From positions 1 through 64,000 of the forward strand of contig NZ_FNHX01000009.1 of NCBI RefSeq assembly GCF_900103405.1: DNA of 64,000 nt, in the 5' to 3' direction. Shown here piece after piece: positions 16,772 through 25,660 of this stretch. Origin of the DNA: Polaromonas sp. JS666 (lineage in GTDB: Bacteria; Pseudomonadota; Gammaproteobacteria; Burkholderiales; Burkholderiaceae_C). A program made the position numbers and the translations under genes. Position 1 is the first letter of the stretch; every line of letters starts with the position of its first letter. The notes under the pieces are model-generated. The model was not told where the DNA came from, did no database searches, and worked only from the letters and a program-made list of their open reading frames with translations.

Positions 16772-17884
16772 ATGCTGTCTTTTCCCCTCCCTGCCCGCGT
16801 CTTTTCCGCACGTGTCGTCCTGACGCTGCTCATGGCCTGGACCGCCGCCTCCCTGTGCGTCTGGCTGCGCACGCCTTTGCCGTGGATGATTGGCCCGCTG
16901 CTGGCGACCGCCGTGGCCTCCATGCTGGGCGGCCCGACGGCCAGCTGGACGCCGCTGCGCAACACCGGGCAATGGGTGATTGGCTGCGCGCTGGGGCTTT
17001 ACTTCACGCCGCAGGTCGTCACCCTGCTCGCCGGCCTGTGGTGGGCGATTGCGCTGAACATCGTCTGGGCACTGGCCCTGGGGTTGGCTTTCGGGGCCTG
17101 GCTTTACCGGGTGCACCATGGGCCCGGGCCGTTCCAGGTGAAAGGCCTGTCGCGCATCACGACCTACTTTGCCGCCCCCATAGGGGCAGCCTCGGAAATG
17201 ACGCTGATGGCCGAGCGCCACGGCGCGCAGACTGACCTGGTGGCCTCGGCGCACAGCCTGCGCGTGCTGCTGGTCACGCTGGTCATTCCCTTTGGTTTCC
17301 AGTGGGCGGGCCTGCACGGGCTGGACGCCACCCTGCCGGGCGCGCGTGTGGTGCAGTGGCCAGGCCTGGCCCTGCTGGCCGTGCTGACCGGCATGGGCTG
17401 TTGGGCCATGCTCAAGCTGGAGCGCACCAACCCCTGGTTCATAGGCGCCCTGGTGGTGTCGCTGCTGCTGACGGCTTTTGGCTTCACGCTCTCAGCCCTG
17501 CCGCAGTGGATGACCAATGCCGCGCAGCTGGTTATAGGCATCAGCCTGGGCGTGCGTTTTACCAGCGGCTTTGTGCACATGGCGCCGCGCTGGCTGGGTT
17601 CAGTGGCGCTGGCCACGGTGGGAATGATCGCGCTGTGCGCGGGGTTTGCGTGGTCTCTGGCCCAGTTCACCAGCCAGCACTGGGCCACGCTGTTGCTGGG
17701 CACCTCACCCGGCGGAATCGCCGAGATGGCCATCACGGCCAAGGTTTTGCAGCTGGGTGTGCCGGTGGTCACGGCCTTTCACGTCACCAGGCTGGCGGCT
17801 GTGCTGCTGCTGGCCGAGCCCATGTACCGGTGGATTTACGAGAAGCGCCTGGCAGCGCAAACTGAAATCCCGCCGGCCGAGTGA
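16772..17884 (+). CDS. AbrB-family (AmoA-like duplicated) membrane protein
   Basis: The 370-residue polytopic protein belongs to the family often labelled AbrB or putative ammonia monooxygenase, although it is neither the Bacillus regulator nor an oxygenase. It contains two related halves: LPWMIGPLLATAVASMLGG with NTGQWVIGCALGLYFTP in the first, and PWFIGALVVSLLLTAFG with NAAQLVIGISLGVRFT in the second. Ten or so membrane helices are predicted by eye. Members are probable transporters of unknown substrate. The following GGTSPGGIAEM-like segment (TSPGGIAEMAITAK) is typical. It starts with no upstream partner on the strand. Confidence 0.82.
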   Translation: MLSFPLPARVFSARVVLTLLMAWTAASLCVWLRTPLPWMIGPLLATAVASMLGGPTASWTPLRNTGQWVIGCALGLYFTPQVVTLLAGLWWAIALNIVWALALGLAFGAWLYRVHHGPGPFQVKGLSRITTYFAAPIGAASEMTLMAERHGAQTDLVASAHSLRVLLVTLVIPFGFQWAGLHGLDATLPGARVVQWPGLALLAVLTGMGCWAMLKLERTNPWFIGALVVSLLLTAFGFTLSALPQWMTNAAQLVIGISLGVRFTSGFVHMAPRWLGSVALATVGMIALCAGFAWSLAQFTSQHWATLLLGTSPGGIAEMAITAKVLQLGVPVVTAFHVTRLAAVLLLAEPMYRWIYEKRLAAQTEIPPAE

Positions 17885-17900
17885 GCGGCCGTGGGGGGGG

Positions 17901-18182
17901 CTAGTGCATCGACATGGGGGTGTTTGCGAGCCCGCTGTAGCCCTCCAGCGTATCTTCGATTTCTTCCTGCGTGGGCGTGTTCTGTGCCCATGCGCTCAAA
18001 CGTTGCTGGAACATTTCGGCCCAGGAGCCGTCCAGGTAGACCTCTTTGCCCGAGCGCTTGTCCACGATTTCAAAGCCGTGGCGGGCCAGTTGGGGAACGG
18101 CGGGCGCGGGTGCGGATTCTTCCGGCGCGTTCGCGTGAATCTGCAGCACGGCAAAGGAGTCGGAGTCGTAAAGCATTTGCAT
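17901..18182 (-). CDS. DUF3567 family small protein
   Basis: The 93-residue protein matches the betaproteobacterial DUF3567 family: it opens MQMLYDSDSFAVLQI and has the conserved GFEIVDKRSGKEVYLDG and a C-terminal EIEDTLEGY segment. It is soluble and acidic, with no signal peptide or known domain. A GAAAGGACTTCACC-type site precedes the start. It is convergent with the AbrB-like gene. The 176 bp upstream (18183-18358) contain nothing I can identify apart from its promoter. Function unknown. Confidence 0.85.
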   Translation of the reverse strand: MQMLYDSDSFAVLQIHANAPEESAPAPAVPQLARHGFEIVDKRSGKEVYLDGSWAEMFQQRLSAWAQNTPTQEEIEDTLEGYSGLANTPMSMH

Positions 18183-18358
18183 GGTGAAGTCCTTTCTCGT
18201 CAGATAGCTACGATGAGGCCAAGTTCAAGAGTCCGCACCATCCGGCATGCAAGAGTTCGGTAAAGACGCGCGACATCGTGTGAAACCGCACATAAAGCCC
18301 GCGCAGGCGTGCGGCAATCGCAACGCGGTTCAGCGCGGCCAGGGCGGGACGAGGGCCC

Positions 18359-19432
18359 TCAACCCTTGCTGAGGGCGCCGAGCTGCTGGTCGATGAAATC
18401 CCCATTGGACTGGGTGATCTTGTTGCGCACGGGCAGGTAGCCCAGTGAGGGCGCGTACCAGATCTCCACCTTCTGGTCGAATTCGCGTCGCGGCTGGCGC
18501 GTGAGCTTGACTGCGACCAGTTCGCCGAAAGGCAGGGAGATTTTTTCCTCAGCCTCCACCAGGAAAGTCCAGGTTTCGGCATCGCGCGGGCCCACGGTGT
18601 AGATCGAGATCGTCGACCCCGCCGGGAAGCCGGCCGGGTTGCCCGCCAGCATGCCGCCCAGTTGCATGAACACGCTGACCCGGTCCTGCGCGCCCTTGAC
18701 CCAGGGCAGCGTGGGCGTGTTGGCACTGAAGCTGATCTGGTTTTTCTCAGGCTCGAAATGCGCGGCTACTTCGGTTCGGGATTTGTCGGAAAAGCGCGTG
18801 GGCGCCAGGCCCTCGGGGCTGAGCTTCCCGGTGCTGGCCATGCTGCGTGAACCGAGGAACAGGGCACTGACGCGCATCAGGGCGTCATAGGCGTCGCCGC
18901 TGTTCTGCCAGCGCAGCTCGGCATTCGCAAAATAATTCATGCCTTTGGCGTTGCCGGTCATTTTGTAGTCGAGCACGATGCTTGCGGGCAAGGCGATAGT
19001 GGTCACCGGCACCTCGGCCGGGCCGGCGGGCGCAGCCTCGGATGCACTTGCGGCGGGGGTTTCGGCCCTGGCGGCGGCTTCTGCGAGCAGGTCTGAGGGC
19101 GTGGGCGCGTCGGGCACGTAGTCGGCCGGCCGCTGTTTGGGCGCCCGGACCGGCTCGACCTCGTTGTCTTCCTCCGCGGGCTCTGCCCTGGCCGCGACCG
19201 GGGGTTTCCTTGCAGGCGCGGGCGCAGCCTCGGGCTGCGGGGCCGTTTGCGGCGGTGCAATGCTGCGCGTCTCAAAGGGCCGCGCGGGCAGCGGCACGGT
19301 ATCCCGTCCGAGGCCGAAACGCGCCGGCACAAAGGTCAGCACCAGCGTGTGCACGGCCAGCACCAGCACGGCCAGCCAGGCCAGCGCGCGCCGGGGCGGC
19401 GCGGGATAGGAAGAGGCGGCCAACGTGCTCAT
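18359..19432 (-). CDS. DUF3108 protein with TonB-like N-terminus
   Basis: This 357-residue protein has a single N-terminal membrane anchor (about 16-35). A long Pro/Ala/Glu-rich linker (about 45-135), reminiscent of TonB, spans the periplasm. A C-terminal DUF3108 beta-rich domain (about 145-357) follows, with conserved YKMTGNAKGMNYFANAELRW-like start and EIWYAPSLGYLPVR near the end. The start is fixed by an ATGA overlap with the preceding IclR-type gene. Such domains resemble outer-membrane-associated beta-barrel lipocalin-like proteins, but no function is established. Coupling to a regulator gene is unusual. Confidence 0.8.
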   Translation of the reverse strand: MSTLAASSYPAPPRRALAWLAVLVLAVHTLVLTFVPARFGLGRDTVPLPARPFETRSIAPPQTAPQPEAAPAPARKPPVAARAEPAEEDNEVEPVRAPKQRPADYVPDAPTPSDLLAEAAARAETPAASASEAAPAGPAEVPVTTIALPASIVLDYKMTGNAKGMNYFANAELRWQNSGDAYDALMRVSALFLGSRSMASTGKLSPEGLAPTRFSDKSRTEVAAHFEPEKNQISFSANTPTLPWVKGAQDRVSVFMQLGGMLAGNPAGFPAGSTISIYTVGPRDAETWTFLVEAEEKISLPFGELVAVKLTRQPRREFDQKVEIWYAPSLGYLPVRNKITQSNGDFIDQQLGALSKG

Positions 19433-20280
19433 GCTGCTTCGAAGCCCAGGTCGCGCGAAAGTTGCCGGGCCGCCGCCGCCAGGGGCCGGGCCACCGCGCC
19501 GTCCCACTCGGCGTCAAAGGTGGCCAGCGAGCCCAGCGCCACCATGCCCAGGGCCAGGTGGCCGTCGGCGTCGAAGACCGGCGCGCAAAAGCCGGCCACG
19601 CCCGGCAGCAATGTATTGACGGCACGCGCCATGCCGCGGCGGCGCACTTCCTCCAGCACCTCGGCCAGTCCGGCCATGGTGGTGGGGACGTCCTGGCGCG
19701 CCAGCTTCTGGTTGCGCGCCAGTTCGTCCTTGACCAGCAGCGCCAGCCGGCCCTGCGGCCTGCCGGTGGCCAGCAGGCGCGGCGATGAAAACGCGGTAAA
19801 GCACAGGCCCGTGGCCGAAGACAGCAGCGGCATCACGTCGCCCAGCCGCAAGTTGACCGTCACCGCCCGCGGCGACTCTTCCCAATGCACCAGCGTGGGC
19901 CCCTGGTTGCCCCAGACGGCCAGGGCCAGGGTCTGGCCGGTCTGCGCCATCAGGGGCTGCAGGCGCTGCCGGGCCAGTTTCACGCTGTCCAGCCTGGAAA
20001 GGGACGCCAACCCCAGCTTGAGCGCCGCCGGGCCCAGGTCGTACAGCGTGGTGGCCGGGTCCTGGACCACCATTCCCAGCCGCTGGAAGCTCACCAGGTA
20101 GCGGTGGGCCTTGGCCGCGCTCATGCTGGCCGCCGCCGCCAGGTCGCGCAGCATCAGGGCGCCTGGCGAGGTGGAAAGCACTTCCAGCAGGGCAAAGCCG
20201 ACTTCGAGCGACTGTATGCCCGCGCGCTGCGGCGCCGTGCTGCGGCGTGCGGGGGCGGTGGCGCCGGGGCTTGCTTTCAT
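19429..20280 (-). CDS. IclR-family transcriptional regulator
   Basis: This 283-residue regulator has an N-terminal winged helix (from about residue 19: AGIQSLEVGFALLEVL, then LRDLAAAASMSAAKAHRYL) and an IclR effector domain (about 100-275, with GHLALGMVALGS near the end). The frame is open to 20445, but that would overlap the divergent hydrolase gene. I chose 20280 because it leaves a 151-bp promoter gap; 20334 is possible. It likely controls the adjacent fumarylacetoacetate-hydrolase gene, a common arrangement for IclR members of aromatic pathways. It overlaps the DUF3108 gene by 4 bp. Confidence 0.88.
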   Translation of the reverse strand: MKASPGATAPARRSTAPQRAGIQSLEVGFALLEVLSTSPGALMLRDLAAAASMSAAKAHRYLVSFQRLGMVVQDPATTLYDLGPAALKLGLASLSRLDSVKLARQRLQPLMAQTGQTLALAVWGNQGPTLVHWEESPRAVTVNLRLGDVMPLLSSATGLCFTAFSSPRLLATGRPQGRLALLVKDELARNQKLARQDVPTTMAGLAEVLEEVRRRGMARAVNTLLPGVAGFCAPVFDADGHLALGMVALGSLATFDAEWDGAVARPLAAAARQLSRDLGFEAA

Positions 20281-20431
20281 GGGCTTGAAGGGCTTGACTA
20301 GAATTTCAGGTTCGCCGTGGGGCTGTGGATGCATGGATCGTAACGCGGGTCCGCCAGCCGCCGCCGGCCACGGCATACACGGCACAATCAAGGCCTGCGG
20401 CGAAAGCCGGCAGCCACCCACCAGGATATCG

Positions 20432-21415
20432 ATGAAACTCGCCACTTACAAAGACTCTTCACGCGACGGCCAGCTCGTCGTGGTGTCGCGCGATCTCTCC
20501 ACGGCGCATTATGCGACCGGCATTGCGGGCAAACTGCAGCAGGTGCTGGACGACTGGAACTTCATGTCGCCGCAGCTGCAGGACCTCTATGAGACGCTGA
20601 ACCACGGCAAGGCGCGCCACGCCTTTCCCTTCGAGCCCTCGCGCTGCATGGCGCCGCTGCCTCGCGCCTATCAGTGGGCCGACGGTTCGGCCTACATCAA
20701 CCATGTGGAGCTGGTGCGCAAGGCCCGCAACGCCGAAGTGCCGGAAAGCTTTTACAGCGACCCGCTGATGTACCAGGGCGGCAGCGACGATTTCATAGGC
20801 CCCTGCGACGACGTGGTCGTGGCCAGCGAGGACTTCGGCATCGACTTCGAGGCCGAGGTCGCCGTGATCACCGGCGACGTGCCCATGGGCGCCACGCCGG
20901 CCCAGGCGCTCGAGGGCGTGCGCCTCTTGATGCTGGCCAACGATGTCTCGCTGCGCAACCTGATTCCCAATGAGCTGGCCAAGGGCTTTGGCTTCTTCCA
21001 GAGCAAGCCGGCCACGGCCTTCAGCCCGGTGGCGGTGACGCCCGACGAGGTGGGCGATGCCTGGGACAAGGGCCGTTTGCACCTCACGCTGCAAAGCACC
21101 TGGAACGGCCGCAAGGTCGGCATGTGCGAGGCCGGCCCTGAAATGACCTTCCATTTCGGCCAGCTGATCGCCCATATCTGCAAGACCCGCAATGTGCGCG
21201 CCGGCAGCATCGTGGGCTCGGGCACCGTCAGCAACAAGGACTGGAGCCACGGCTACAGCTGCATCGCGGAAAAACGCGCGATCGAAACCATAGAAGACGG
21301 CAAGCCCAAGACCGAGTTCATGAAATATGGCGACACGATTCGCATCGAGGCCAAGGGCAAGGATGGGCTCTCAGTGTTCGGCGCCATCGACCAAAAAATT
21401 GTCGAGAACGTCTGA
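20432..21415 (+). CDS. Fumarylacetoacetate hydrolase family protein
   Basis: The 327-residue enzyme has the FAH C-terminal fold with its metal-binding acidic residues: E in FGIDFEAEVAVITGD (near residue 135) and D in MLANDVSLRNL (near 170). The lysine-containing QSKPATAFSPVAV and GSGTVSN loops complete the active site. It also has an N-terminal FAH domain, similar to proteins annotated as fumarylacetoacetase in Burkholderiales. It may cleave fumarylacetoacetate in tyrosine breakdown or a related acylpyruvate. The divergent IclR gene suggests local regulation. No homogentisate genes lie nearby, so the exact substrate is open. Confidence 0.88.
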   Translation: MKLATYKDSSRDGQLVVVSRDLSTAHYATGIAGKLQQVLDDWNFMSPQLQDLYETLNHGKARHAFPFEPSRCMAPLPRAYQWADGSAYINHVELVRKARNAEVPESFYSDPLMYQGGSDDFIGPCDDVVVASEDFGIDFEAEVAVITGDVPMGATPAQALEGVRLLMLANDVSLRNLIPNELAKGFGFFQSKPATAFSPVAVTPDEVGDAWDKGRLHLTLQSTWNGRKVGMCEAGPEMTFHFGQLIAHICKTRNVRAGSIVGSGTVSNKDWSHGYSCIAEKRAIETIEDGKPKTEFMKYGDTIRIEAKGKDGLSVFGAIDQKIVENV

Positions 21416-21443
21416 GCCGCCCTGAATAAATCCAGCAGAGGCA

Positions 21444-21521
21444 GCGGAACCGGCTTTGCCGGGCCGCAGGCGCCGCCCCCTTGAGGGGGAACAGGCTACA
21501 CGCAGTGAGCCTGGACGGGGG
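21444..21521. repeat. Triple-hairpin intergenic repeat, copy 1
   Basis: This 78-bp element is identical to the copy at 26959-27037 except for one G. It can form three consecutive stem-loops: CCGGC-TTT-GCCGG, CCCCC-TTGA-GGGGG and CAGGCT-N10-AGCCTG. It lies between two convergent genes, 2 bp from the stop codon of the minus-strand MORN-like gene. A terminator role is plausible. Confidence 0.85.
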
Positions 21522-21523
21522 TG

Positions 21524-22699
21524 CTATCTGGAGTATGCTTTGCGGGAGCCGTCTTCAAAGACGGCATCGTCGCTCAGCAGCTTGCCTTCGTTGTCCCAGG
21601 TTTTCTCGCGCGTGATGCGGCCGCGCTCGTCGTAGCTTGATTCGGCCACTAGCTTTCCGGCCTCGTTGAAGCGCTGGTGTGTGCCCAGGGGTAGTTGTCG
21701 GTAGCGGCTGGAATTGCTGTAGCGGCCTGCCCTGGCGATGTTCCCGTTGTCGAAAAAATCGGTGGCTTGCAGCCAGGCGCTGTCACCCTCGCCGCCGAAC
21801 TCGGTTTTGCTGCGCGGCTGGCCGTTGAGGTAATAAGACTGGTCGCTCACCAGTTTGCCTTCGGACCATTTCCTGTCGCGCGTCAGGGTGCCGCCGTCGG
21901 CGAATTCCTGCTCCCGCTCCTTGAGCGAATTCCTGGGCGTTTCACTGTCCAGCTTCCATTGGATTTCCCGCCGCTTGACGCCGGCGTTGTTGAAATGGCG
22001 CTCAATGCGGGTGCTGCCCGACACCTCATCCAGGTAATCCGGCTTGCCGCCCTCGCCCAGTGTTTCATGGCGTATGCGTTTTCCGGCCAGGTAGCTGCTG
22101 GTGCCGTTCAGCACGCCCTTGCTGCTGAACAGTTCGATTTTCGAAGCGCCGCCCGAAAAACCGCACCAGCGGGCGTCATCGGCCGGCGCCGCCAGCAGGG
22201 GCTTGTCGCCGCAGCGCATGGCCTGGAGCTGGCCGCGATCGTTGAATTCGGCATAGGCCTGCTCGACGCTGCCGCCCGCGCGCGGGCCGTAAAACACGAT
22301 GCGCCGCAGTTGCCCGTTGGCGTGAAAGCTGCGTGCCAGGCCGGCCTCGGTGCCGTTGTCGTACACGGTGTCGCGCAGCACCTGGCCGTCCGCTGCGAAT
22401 TCGCGCGCGCGGCCGTGCCGGTTGCCGCGCTCGTTTTCGCTGTATTCACGCTGCAGCTTGCCGTTCTGGTAGAAGCGCACCAGGCCCATGAACTTGCCGC
22501 CCTGCAGTTCCTGCTCACGCATCAGCTGGCCCGAGTCCCGGTCCTTGCAGCGCATGACGCCGGTCTTGCCGGCGGTGGTGTTTCCGTTGTTGGGGTTGAC
22601 GCTTTCGCCGTTGATTTCGCAGTCTTGCACGGCATGCGCCCAGGGCGAGGCCAGTGCGCAGGCGGCAAGAAGGACCAGGCGTTGCGCGGATGCTTTCAT
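21524..22699 (-). CDS. Secreted MORN-like/YwqK-type repeat protein
   Basis: This 391-residue protein has a signal peptide (1-23, cleavage near AHA) and many repeats of the form x-G-x-L-x-x-E-x-x-Y/F, as in YwqK/MORN-like proteins. Examples are YQNGKLQREY, FHANGQLRRIVFY, FNEAGKLVAESSYDERG and DNEGKLLSDD. Four Cys residues may form disulfides in the periplasm. Database labels often call such proteins antitoxins, but no toxin gene is present. It follows marC with an ATGA overlap and ends at a repeat element. Likely a scaffold or binding protein; function unknown. Confidence 0.75.
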   Translation of the reverse strand: MKASAQRLVLLAACALASPWAHAVQDCEINGESVNPNNGNTTAGKTGVMRCKDRDSGQLMREQELQGGKFMGLVRFYQNGKLQREYSENERGNRHGRAREFAADGQVLRDTVYDNGTEAGLARSFHANGQLRRIVFYGPRAGGSVEQAYAEFNDRGQLQAMRCGDKPLLAAPADDARWCGFSGGASKIELFSSKGVLNGTSSYLAGKRIRHETLGEGGKPDYLDEVSGSTRIERHFNNAGVKRREIQWKLDSETPRNSLKEREQEFADGGTLTRDRKWSEGKLVSDQSYYLNGQPRSKTEFGGEGDSAWLQATDFFDNGNIARAGRYSNSSRYRQLPLGTHQRFNEAGKLVAESSYDERGRITREKTWDNEGKLLSDDAVFEDGSRKAYSR

Positions 22700-23301
22700 G
22701 CGGCGGCCCCGGTCTGGGTGATGAACAGCCGTATGCCGCGCAGGAACATCTCGACCGAAATCGCCACGAGGATCAGGCCCATGAGCCGCTCAAACGCCAT
22801 CATGACGCGGTCGCCGGCCACGCGCTGTATGCGCTCGGACAGCACCAGCACCACGGCGCAGACGGCCATGGTGACGCAGAGCGCGGCAACCCATTCAAGC
22901 CGGCGCTCCGGCGCCTGCGACACCAGCAGCATCACGGTGGCCAGCGCCGAGGGCCCGGCCAGCGCGGGAATGGCCAGCGGCACGATCAGCGGCTCGCCCA
23001 GCAGGGGCGCGGCCTCGGGCTGGTCCGAGGGGAAGATCATGCGCAGTGCGATCAGGAACATCACGACGGCGCCGGCGATCTGCAGCGACAGGTCGCTGAG
23101 GTTCATCAGGCGCAAAAAGCCGTCGCCGACGAACATGAAGGCCAGCAGCAGCAAAAAGGCGATCAGCACCTCGCGCAGGATGACGAACATGCGCCGCTCG
23201 GGCGCCACGCCTTTGAGGGCATTGGCAAAAATCGGGATGTTGCCGAAGGGGTCGGTGATCAGCAGCAGCAGGACCGTGGCGGAGGCGAAGGTATAGGCCA
23301 T
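22696..23301 (-). CDS. MarC family inner-membrane protein
   Basis: The 201-residue, six-helix protein carries the family signature LLITDPFGNIPIF near the N-terminus and the related second-half segment LAIPALAGPSALATVML. MarC was once tied to multiple antibiotic resistance, a link not supported later; some relatives are called amino-acid transporters. Its real role is unknown. It is coupled to the MORN-like gene by a 4-bp overlap and is divergent from phaM (142 bp between starts). Confidence 0.87.
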   Translation of the reverse strand: MAYTFASATVLLLLITDPFGNIPIFANALKGVAPERRMFVILREVLIAFLLLLAFMFVGDGFLRLMNLSDLSLQIAGAVVMFLIALRMIFPSDQPEAAPLLGEPLIVPLAIPALAGPSALATVMLLVSQAPERRLEWVAALCVTMAVCAVVLVLSERIQRVAGDRVMMAFERLMGLILVAISVEMFLRGIRLFITQTGAAA

Positions 23302-23443
23302 GGCACAAGCTTATCAGGCCGTGCGCGCGGGTGAGGGCCAAAAACCGGTTGACGTCCCGCCCCGGCGCTGCACAATGAAGACAAGGGCGCGAGCCGCCCC
23401 GTCCTTCAATGCCATCATGCCCAACATGCCAGGAGACACATTC

Positions 23444-24319
23444 ATGAGTGACGCAGACAACCCTTCCTTCCCCGGTTTCGGCAAGCTGGTGCCCGGCTTT
23501 GATTTCCTGCAGAACCTGGCCAAACAGGCGGCCGGCAGCGCCACGCAGAGCATCCCGCAGCTGCCCAACCTCGGAAACTGGGTGGCGCCCACGCTCAATG
23601 TCGAGGAGCTCGACAAACGTATCGAGGAGCTCAAGGCCGTGCAGTTCTGGCTGGACCAGAACGCCACGGCGCTCAAGGCCACCATCCAGGCGCTGGAAGT
23701 GCAGAAGATGACCCTGGCCACGCTCAAGGGCATGAATTTCAACATGGGCGACGTGGCGAACGCCTTCAAGCTCAAGGTCGCCGACAGCGTGGCCGGCGGC
23801 GTGCAGCGCGTGGCCGACAAGGCCAGGACGTTTTCGGGGCTGGAAGTGCCGCCCTCGAGTTTTGGGACGGGCAAGCCCGCCGCCAAGGCCGCTTCCACGT
23901 CCAAGGCCAAGGCGCCCGCCGCGGGCAAGGCCGCCGCCGCGCCGGCCGGCGTGGTCGACCCCATGCAGTGGTGGGGCGCGCTGACCCAGCAGTTCCAGGC
24001 GATCGCGACCGACGCCATGAAGGATGCGGCCAAAAAAGCCGCGATGGACACGACCAAGAACCTGGCCACGGGCCTGGCCAAGGACGCGATGAAAACCGCC
24101 ACCGGCATGGCCACGGGCATGGCCCGCAACATGGCCGAAACGGCGGGCAAAACCATGGCGGGCGGCGCGCGCGCGGCCATGAACACCGCGCTGCGCAGCA
24201 GCCAGGGCTGGCCCACGCCGGCCGCCGGCAAGACGCCCGCAAAAGCTGCCGGGAACGCCGCCGCTAAAACCAAACCCAAGGCGCCGGCGCGCAAGGTCGC
24301 GCGCAAAACCGCACGTTGA
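23444..24319 (+). CDS. phaM: PhaM-type polyhydroxyalkanoate granule regulatory protein
   Basis: This 291-residue protein resembles PhaM, which activates PHB synthase and tethers granules to the nucleoid. The N-terminal part (FPGFGKLVPGFDFLQNLAK; NWVAPTLNVEELDKRIEELKAV-type helix) is the conserved PhaM domain. The C-terminal half is Ala/Lys-rich with AAK and PAKA-like repeats resembling histone H1, suited to DNA binding. The start at 23444 is set by a GGAGA site; an upstream open frame lacks one. No phaC is present nearby. It is followed by a FIST-domain gene 48 bp downstream. Confidence 0.88.
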   Translation: MSDADNPSFPGFGKLVPGFDFLQNLAKQAAGSATQSIPQLPNLGNWVAPTLNVEELDKRIEELKAVQFWLDQNATALKATIQALEVQKMTLATLKGMNFNMGDVANAFKLKVADSVAGGVQRVADKARTFSGLEVPPSSFGTGKPAAKAASTSKAKAPAAGKAAAAPAGVVDPMQWWGALTQQFQAIATDAMKDAAKKAAMDTTKNLATGLAKDAMKTATGMATGMARNMAETAGKTMAGGARAAMNTALRSSQGWPTPAAGKTPAKAAGNAAAKTKPKAPARKVARKTAR

Positions 24320-24367
24320 ACGACACTGGACCCACCCCCGACTTTCACTGAATTTCACCAGGACCCC

Positions 24368-25660
24368 ATGAAGCTTTTCCCCTACGGCCACGCCACCCAT
24401 CCGCAATGGCAGATGGCGGCTGGCCTGGTGCTGGCGCAGCTGCGCGCCTACCAGGCGCTGCCCGGCTACGCCAAGTCGCCCACGCTGGCGCTGCTTTACA
24501 TCACCGACCACTATGCAGCCCATGCGCAGGACATCCTGGACCACCTGAGCGCCGAGCTGCCCGACATCACCGACTGGAGCGGCACGGTGGGTGTGGGCAT
24601 CGCCTCCAACAATGTCGAGTACTTCGACGAGCCGGCCCTCACGGTGATGCTGTGCGAATTGCCGCACGACCAGTACCGGGTGTTTTCCGGCGTGTCGCCG
24701 CTGCCGCCGGCCAGCAGCGGCCGCTTCAAGGCGCACACCGCGCTGGTGCACGCCGACGCCGCCACGCCCGATGTGGCTGAACTGATCGCTGAAATGGCCG
24801 AGCGCACCCACAGCGGTTATGTGTTCGGCGGCCTGGCCTCCAGCCGCTCCGGCACCGTGCAGTTCGCGCTCAGTGGGCACGGCAACGTCAAGGGGCAGGG
24901 GGCCGCCGGCGGCGTGTTCAGCGGCGGGCTTAGCGGTGTGGCTTTCGGCCAGGGCGCGGCGCTGATGTCGCGCATCACCCAGGGCTGCCGGCCGGTGTCG
25001 GCCGACCATGAAATCACCGCCTGTGAGTCCAATGTGGTGACGGAGCTTGATGGCAAGCCGGCGCTCGACGTCATGCTGGCCGACCTGGCCGTGTCGCTGG
25101 ACCAGCCGCGCGAGGCGCTGGCCAAAGTACGCACCACCCTGGTCGGCCTGAGCCGGCCGGCCGACATTCCCGATGACGGCGCGGCCCATGCCGCGGGCCG
25201 TCGCGCGGGTCAGTTCGGCGCCGAGGTGCGGGTGCGCCACCTGATAGGGCTGGACCCGTCGCGCCGGGGCATCGCCATCGCCGAGGTGCCGGCCGTGGGC
25301 ATGAAGCTGGCCTTTTGCGAACGCAATATGGAGGCCGCGCGCGCCGACCTGATCCGCGTCTGCGCTGAAATCCGCGAAGAACTGGAGCCCGAGGAAGTCA
25401 CGCTGGAAGTCGCCAGCGCCCTGAGCGCCTCGGAAGCCGAATCGGCGCCGCATGCGGCGCGGCGCATTGCCGGCGCGGTTTACGTGAGCTGCTCAGGCCG
25501 CGGCGGGCCGCACTTCGGCGCGCCCAGTGCCGAGATGCAGATCGTGCGGCGCGCGCTGGGTGATGTGCCGCTGGTGGGGTTTTTTGCCGGCGGCGAAATC
25601 GCGCGGCACCACCTCTACGGCTATACCGGTGTTTTGACCGTGTTTACAGCACCAGCCTAG
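24368..25660 (+). CDS. FIST-domain small-ligand sensor protein
   Basis: The 430-residue soluble protein has FIST N (about 35-230: GTVGVGI, GYVFGGLASSR, GGLSGVAFG) and FIST C (about 240-420, ending GDVPLVGFFAGGEIA-type segment and YTGVLTVF). FIST domains are thought to sense small ligands such as amino acids, normally in signalling proteins. Here there is no attached output domain. The stop codon lies in the palindrome CTAG, which also supplies the stop codon of the opposing gene. It is 48 bp downstream of phaM and possibly cotranscribed. Confidence 0.85.
   Translation: MKLFPYGHATHPQWQMAAGLVLAQLRAYQALPGYAKSPTLALLYITDHYAAHAQDILDHLSAELPDITDWSGTVGVGIASNNVEYFDEPALTVMLCELPHDQYRVFSGVSPLPPASSGRFKAHTALVHADAATPDVAELIAEMAERTHSGYVFGGLASSRSGTVQFALSGHGNVKGQGAAGGVFSGGLSGVAFGQGAALMSRITQGCRPVSADHEITACESNVVTELDGKPALDVMLADLAVSLDQPREALAKVRTTLVGLSRPADIPDDGAAHAAGRRAGQFGAEVRVRHLIGLDPSRRGIAIAEVPAVGMKLAFCERNMEAARADLIRVCAEIREELEPEEVTLEVASALSASEAESAPHAARRIAGAVYVSCSGRGGPHFGAPSAEMQIVRRALGDVPLVGFFAGGEIARHHLYGYTGVLTVFTAPA

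Noticed and set aside
16772..17884. Ammonia monooxygenase or AbrB DNA-binding regulator
   Set aside because: Family names are historical; the sequence is a duplicated polytopic membrane protein without oxygenase or swapped-hairpin AbrB features.
21524..22699. Toxin-antitoxin module suggested by the YwqK-like label
   Set aside because: The protein is secreted and has only MORN-like repeats; no toxin gene is adjacent, the partner being MarC.
22895..25453. An 852-codon open frame on the minus strand across marC, phaM and the FIST gene
   Set aside because: It crosses three well-supported genes, and its product is rich in Arg, Gly and His without any family motif.
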